Positions 61,814 to 64,000 of a stretch of DNA of 64,000 nt are shown here, in pieces. The notes under the pieces were generated by a model. It saw only the letters and a list, made by a program, of their open reading frames with translations. It was not told the origin of the DNA and did no database searches. Position 1 is the stretch's first letter; the number at the start of each line of letters is the position of its first letter. The position numbers and the translations under genes were made by a program. This stretch comes from Tomocerus qinae (lineage: Eukaryota; Arthropoda; Collembola; Entomobryomorpha; Tomoceridae), in NCBI GenBank assembly GCA_020055645.1, contig CM034546.1:117292375-117356374 (forward strand). The letters run 5' to 3'.

Positions 61814-64000
61814 ATGCAGAGATATAATTATAGCGAAATTGAGATGTAAATTGCGTGTATAGTAATTGTGAATATAAAATCCGTTTTACGATTGAGAAGT
61901 TTCGTTTAGTATGTAATATATTATTAGAATGAAGTAGGAGCAATAAGTAACATGTTATTAGCAGTTAAGCAAACATTCATGAGGTTTAGACATATGTCGC
62001 GGATAAATGTACGGACATGAAGACAGAAATCAGTAGTTTTGAAAATGAAATAAGGGCAGTAGTCAAAAATAAACATTAACGAATTCTGTGCACCGCAGTT
62101 GGTGCTTCTATTAATACAGTAGGATAACCAAACATTGGTAGCTAGGACTTTCTAGTACTATATGTAATGATGAAATAAGTATTGGTAGTGGACATAGATC
62201 AGAGAATGTAGTATAGGATGTTGTAGAGCAGAGTTAATATGTAGTAATGGCAATATCAGGCATCACATCAGAATTTATTTATAGTTGCACTTATTTTGAT
62301 AGGGATGGCGAGAAGGCAGAGAGTTAAGCTGATCGAGAGTGGGCTGGAGTGAAGTTGGTGGAAGTTAGCATTAGTATCACATCAACTCTCAGCTCACTCT
62401 GCTAACTGCATGAACATTTTCATTTCCATTTTTGGCATATAAATCACATTAGTTGTGGTCGAGGACGTAGCGTAATGTAACGTTGTATTTCTGGTTTATG
62501 AGAGAGGCGGAGTGTGAGTGTGATTCAAGTTGCCTATTCCTTGAGTTACGTAACTTGTTTCGAGTCCAGGAAAAGTGAGTAGGATGGTGCATTACTACCT
62601 AATGTCTAATCTTTGGGATGTACATCGTTGGTTTATACTCTTTAGTGACTCCTCTGACTCCATAGTTATAAGCAGTAAAATCCGACTAAAACTCTTGTAC
62701 GTACATAAAACGAAGTGTATGGACTATATTATTACGCCTCCATTTCTCTGGGTTAGATGAAAGGAAGTAGAGCGTGGAGAACATAGCATGCCATATACAC
62801 GAAATTTAGAATAATTGCACAGAATTCAAGAGGATATCTACATACATAACTGAACAGATAGCATTTATTTGTATGAGAAATGAATTTGGACACTGCAAGA
62901 GTTAGGAAGGAAGGACCACTACGGAATCGGAACGCAACGTAGTGAAACGAAAACTTACGGAGATACCAGAAGTTATTTTGAATCTAGGACGAATGTAACA
63001 AGATTCCCTTTTCATAATATGTAGCCGGTGTAGTGAGGCGTGTAGATTCGGAAGTATAACTTGTCATGCAGTAGTAGTACCTACTTAAAGGCATGCATAG
63101 GACAAACAAAAGTAGCAACGTGATCTATTGTACATAATATATATAAATATGGATGTAAATAGGTGACCGTGTGAGTCTGTAGGTCCTATTTAGTATTTAT
63201 ATGGTGGTGGTCTGTGTATGGGGAGAGGATGTAAAGCAATGCATGCTTTCATTTCATTTGGTTGATCCATGGCCTGGCCACGCCACGGCACGGGCGAGCG
63301 AACTCGCGTAATTTACATTTCTCTTAATTAGTCTTCAACTGGCTGTTGCTTGGCTGAGTCTTTTCACCAACTCAAAGGATGGCTATTAAAACTTGTTATT
63401 GCATTAGAGCCTTGCATTGCAACATCCCTTGCCTTTTAATAGATGAAATGAGACTCGACTCTCTCCTCATACATCCTTTGACTTCAAGCCAAACGAAACT
63501 GATCAACTGAAGTACCACTATTATTTAAATACAAGTACAAAGCCCAACCACCTTAATATGGCTACCCAACTACAACTAAAACTCATGCATCCTACGTGGA
63601 TCTATGCTAAACTATGCAAAGTGCAGCTCACGCTTACATCATCTCCACTTCCTAGTCTTACCCATTATTTCATTACTAACTGCTAACCATGAATAGCGGA
63701 TTCATTTGCTAAAGCTAACGTTAATTTTCCTTTTCCTTACATATAACTTTAAAAGAACGCATTCCCTTCTCTCTATATACTTACTTACGTATCTAGTAGC
63801 CCCTATTATTTTCTCAAATATTTCTAGTACTTGCTACGCAATTTTATTCAAAGACCAGTACTACGCTTTTATGAGAATGTAAACTCGTTTTAATAATGGT
63901 AAAAGCATTCCAACAACTACGTGCTGATTAAAGACTCGCAATGCACACGCAGAAATAATATCAGATTACAAATGCTTTCTGCACATACCCAAAGATAAAT
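61814..64000. other. Gene-free right end
   Basis: No exon is supportable. A small GC-rich patch at about 63268-63309 contains GCGAG/CTCGC arms with a 4-base loop, but nothing else is notable. Confidence 0.45.

Overview
The window is eukaryotic (metazoan) nuclear DNA. It is AT-rich, its genes are split by short GT-AG introns, AATAAA signals follow several genes, and it carries a non-LTR retrotransposon and a hAT-type element. A Hox1/labial-like homeobox with an intron inside the homeodomain, a flagellar DRC7 gene and a cysteine-stabilised secreted peptide all suggest an animal, most likely an arthropod. The species cannot be fixed from the sequence alone. All exon joins were made by eye from reading frame, splice consensus and phase.

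Left half (1-35.7 kb, all genes on +). The main content is a row of small, unrecognised one-pass membrane proteins: gene A (219-1226), B (2862-3503), C (4816-5722), D (15082-15634), E (20686-21989), F (25363-25620), G (26934-27937) and H (31245-32092). Most have a signal peptide or N-terminal anchor, a short polar and often acidic or N-glycosylated outer part, one transmembrane helix and a short tail. They do not look alike in sequence, but A, C, D, E, G and H (and perhaps F) all have a phase-2 first intron, and in A, C, D and H it falls just before the transmembrane exon. This suggests one old, fast-diverging tandem family. Among them lie two exons of a labial-like homeodomain that has lost the DNA-contact pair Q50/N51 (now H/S) at 6581-7033, and a 12-exon DRC7 gene for the dynein regulatory complex (9793-13957). 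The homeobox exon is in splice phase with the transmembrane exon of gene C, so a membrane protein with a homeodomain tail is formally possible. A 1.37-kb non-autonomous hAT element full of GC-rich minisatellites sits at 16211-17578. A composite block of hairpins, minisatellites and inverted and tandem repeats fills 33.1-34.85 kb, just before an orphan Cys-pair (zinc-binding-like) gene at 34928-35658.

Right half (35.7-64 kb). This part is mostly gene-free. It holds a minus-strand gene for a small secreted peptide with CS-alpha-beta cysteine spacing (45212-45529), a five-exon RIDA/UK114 imine deaminase gene (46934-47841) and a 5'-truncated non-LTR retrotransposon with a long open reverse transcriptase frame (about 60045-61813). 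The two stretches 35.7-45.0 kb and 47.9-60.0 kb show no coding sequence I can support; they contain many purine- or pyrimidine-biased tracts and could be regulatory DNA or introns of a gene reaching beyond the window.
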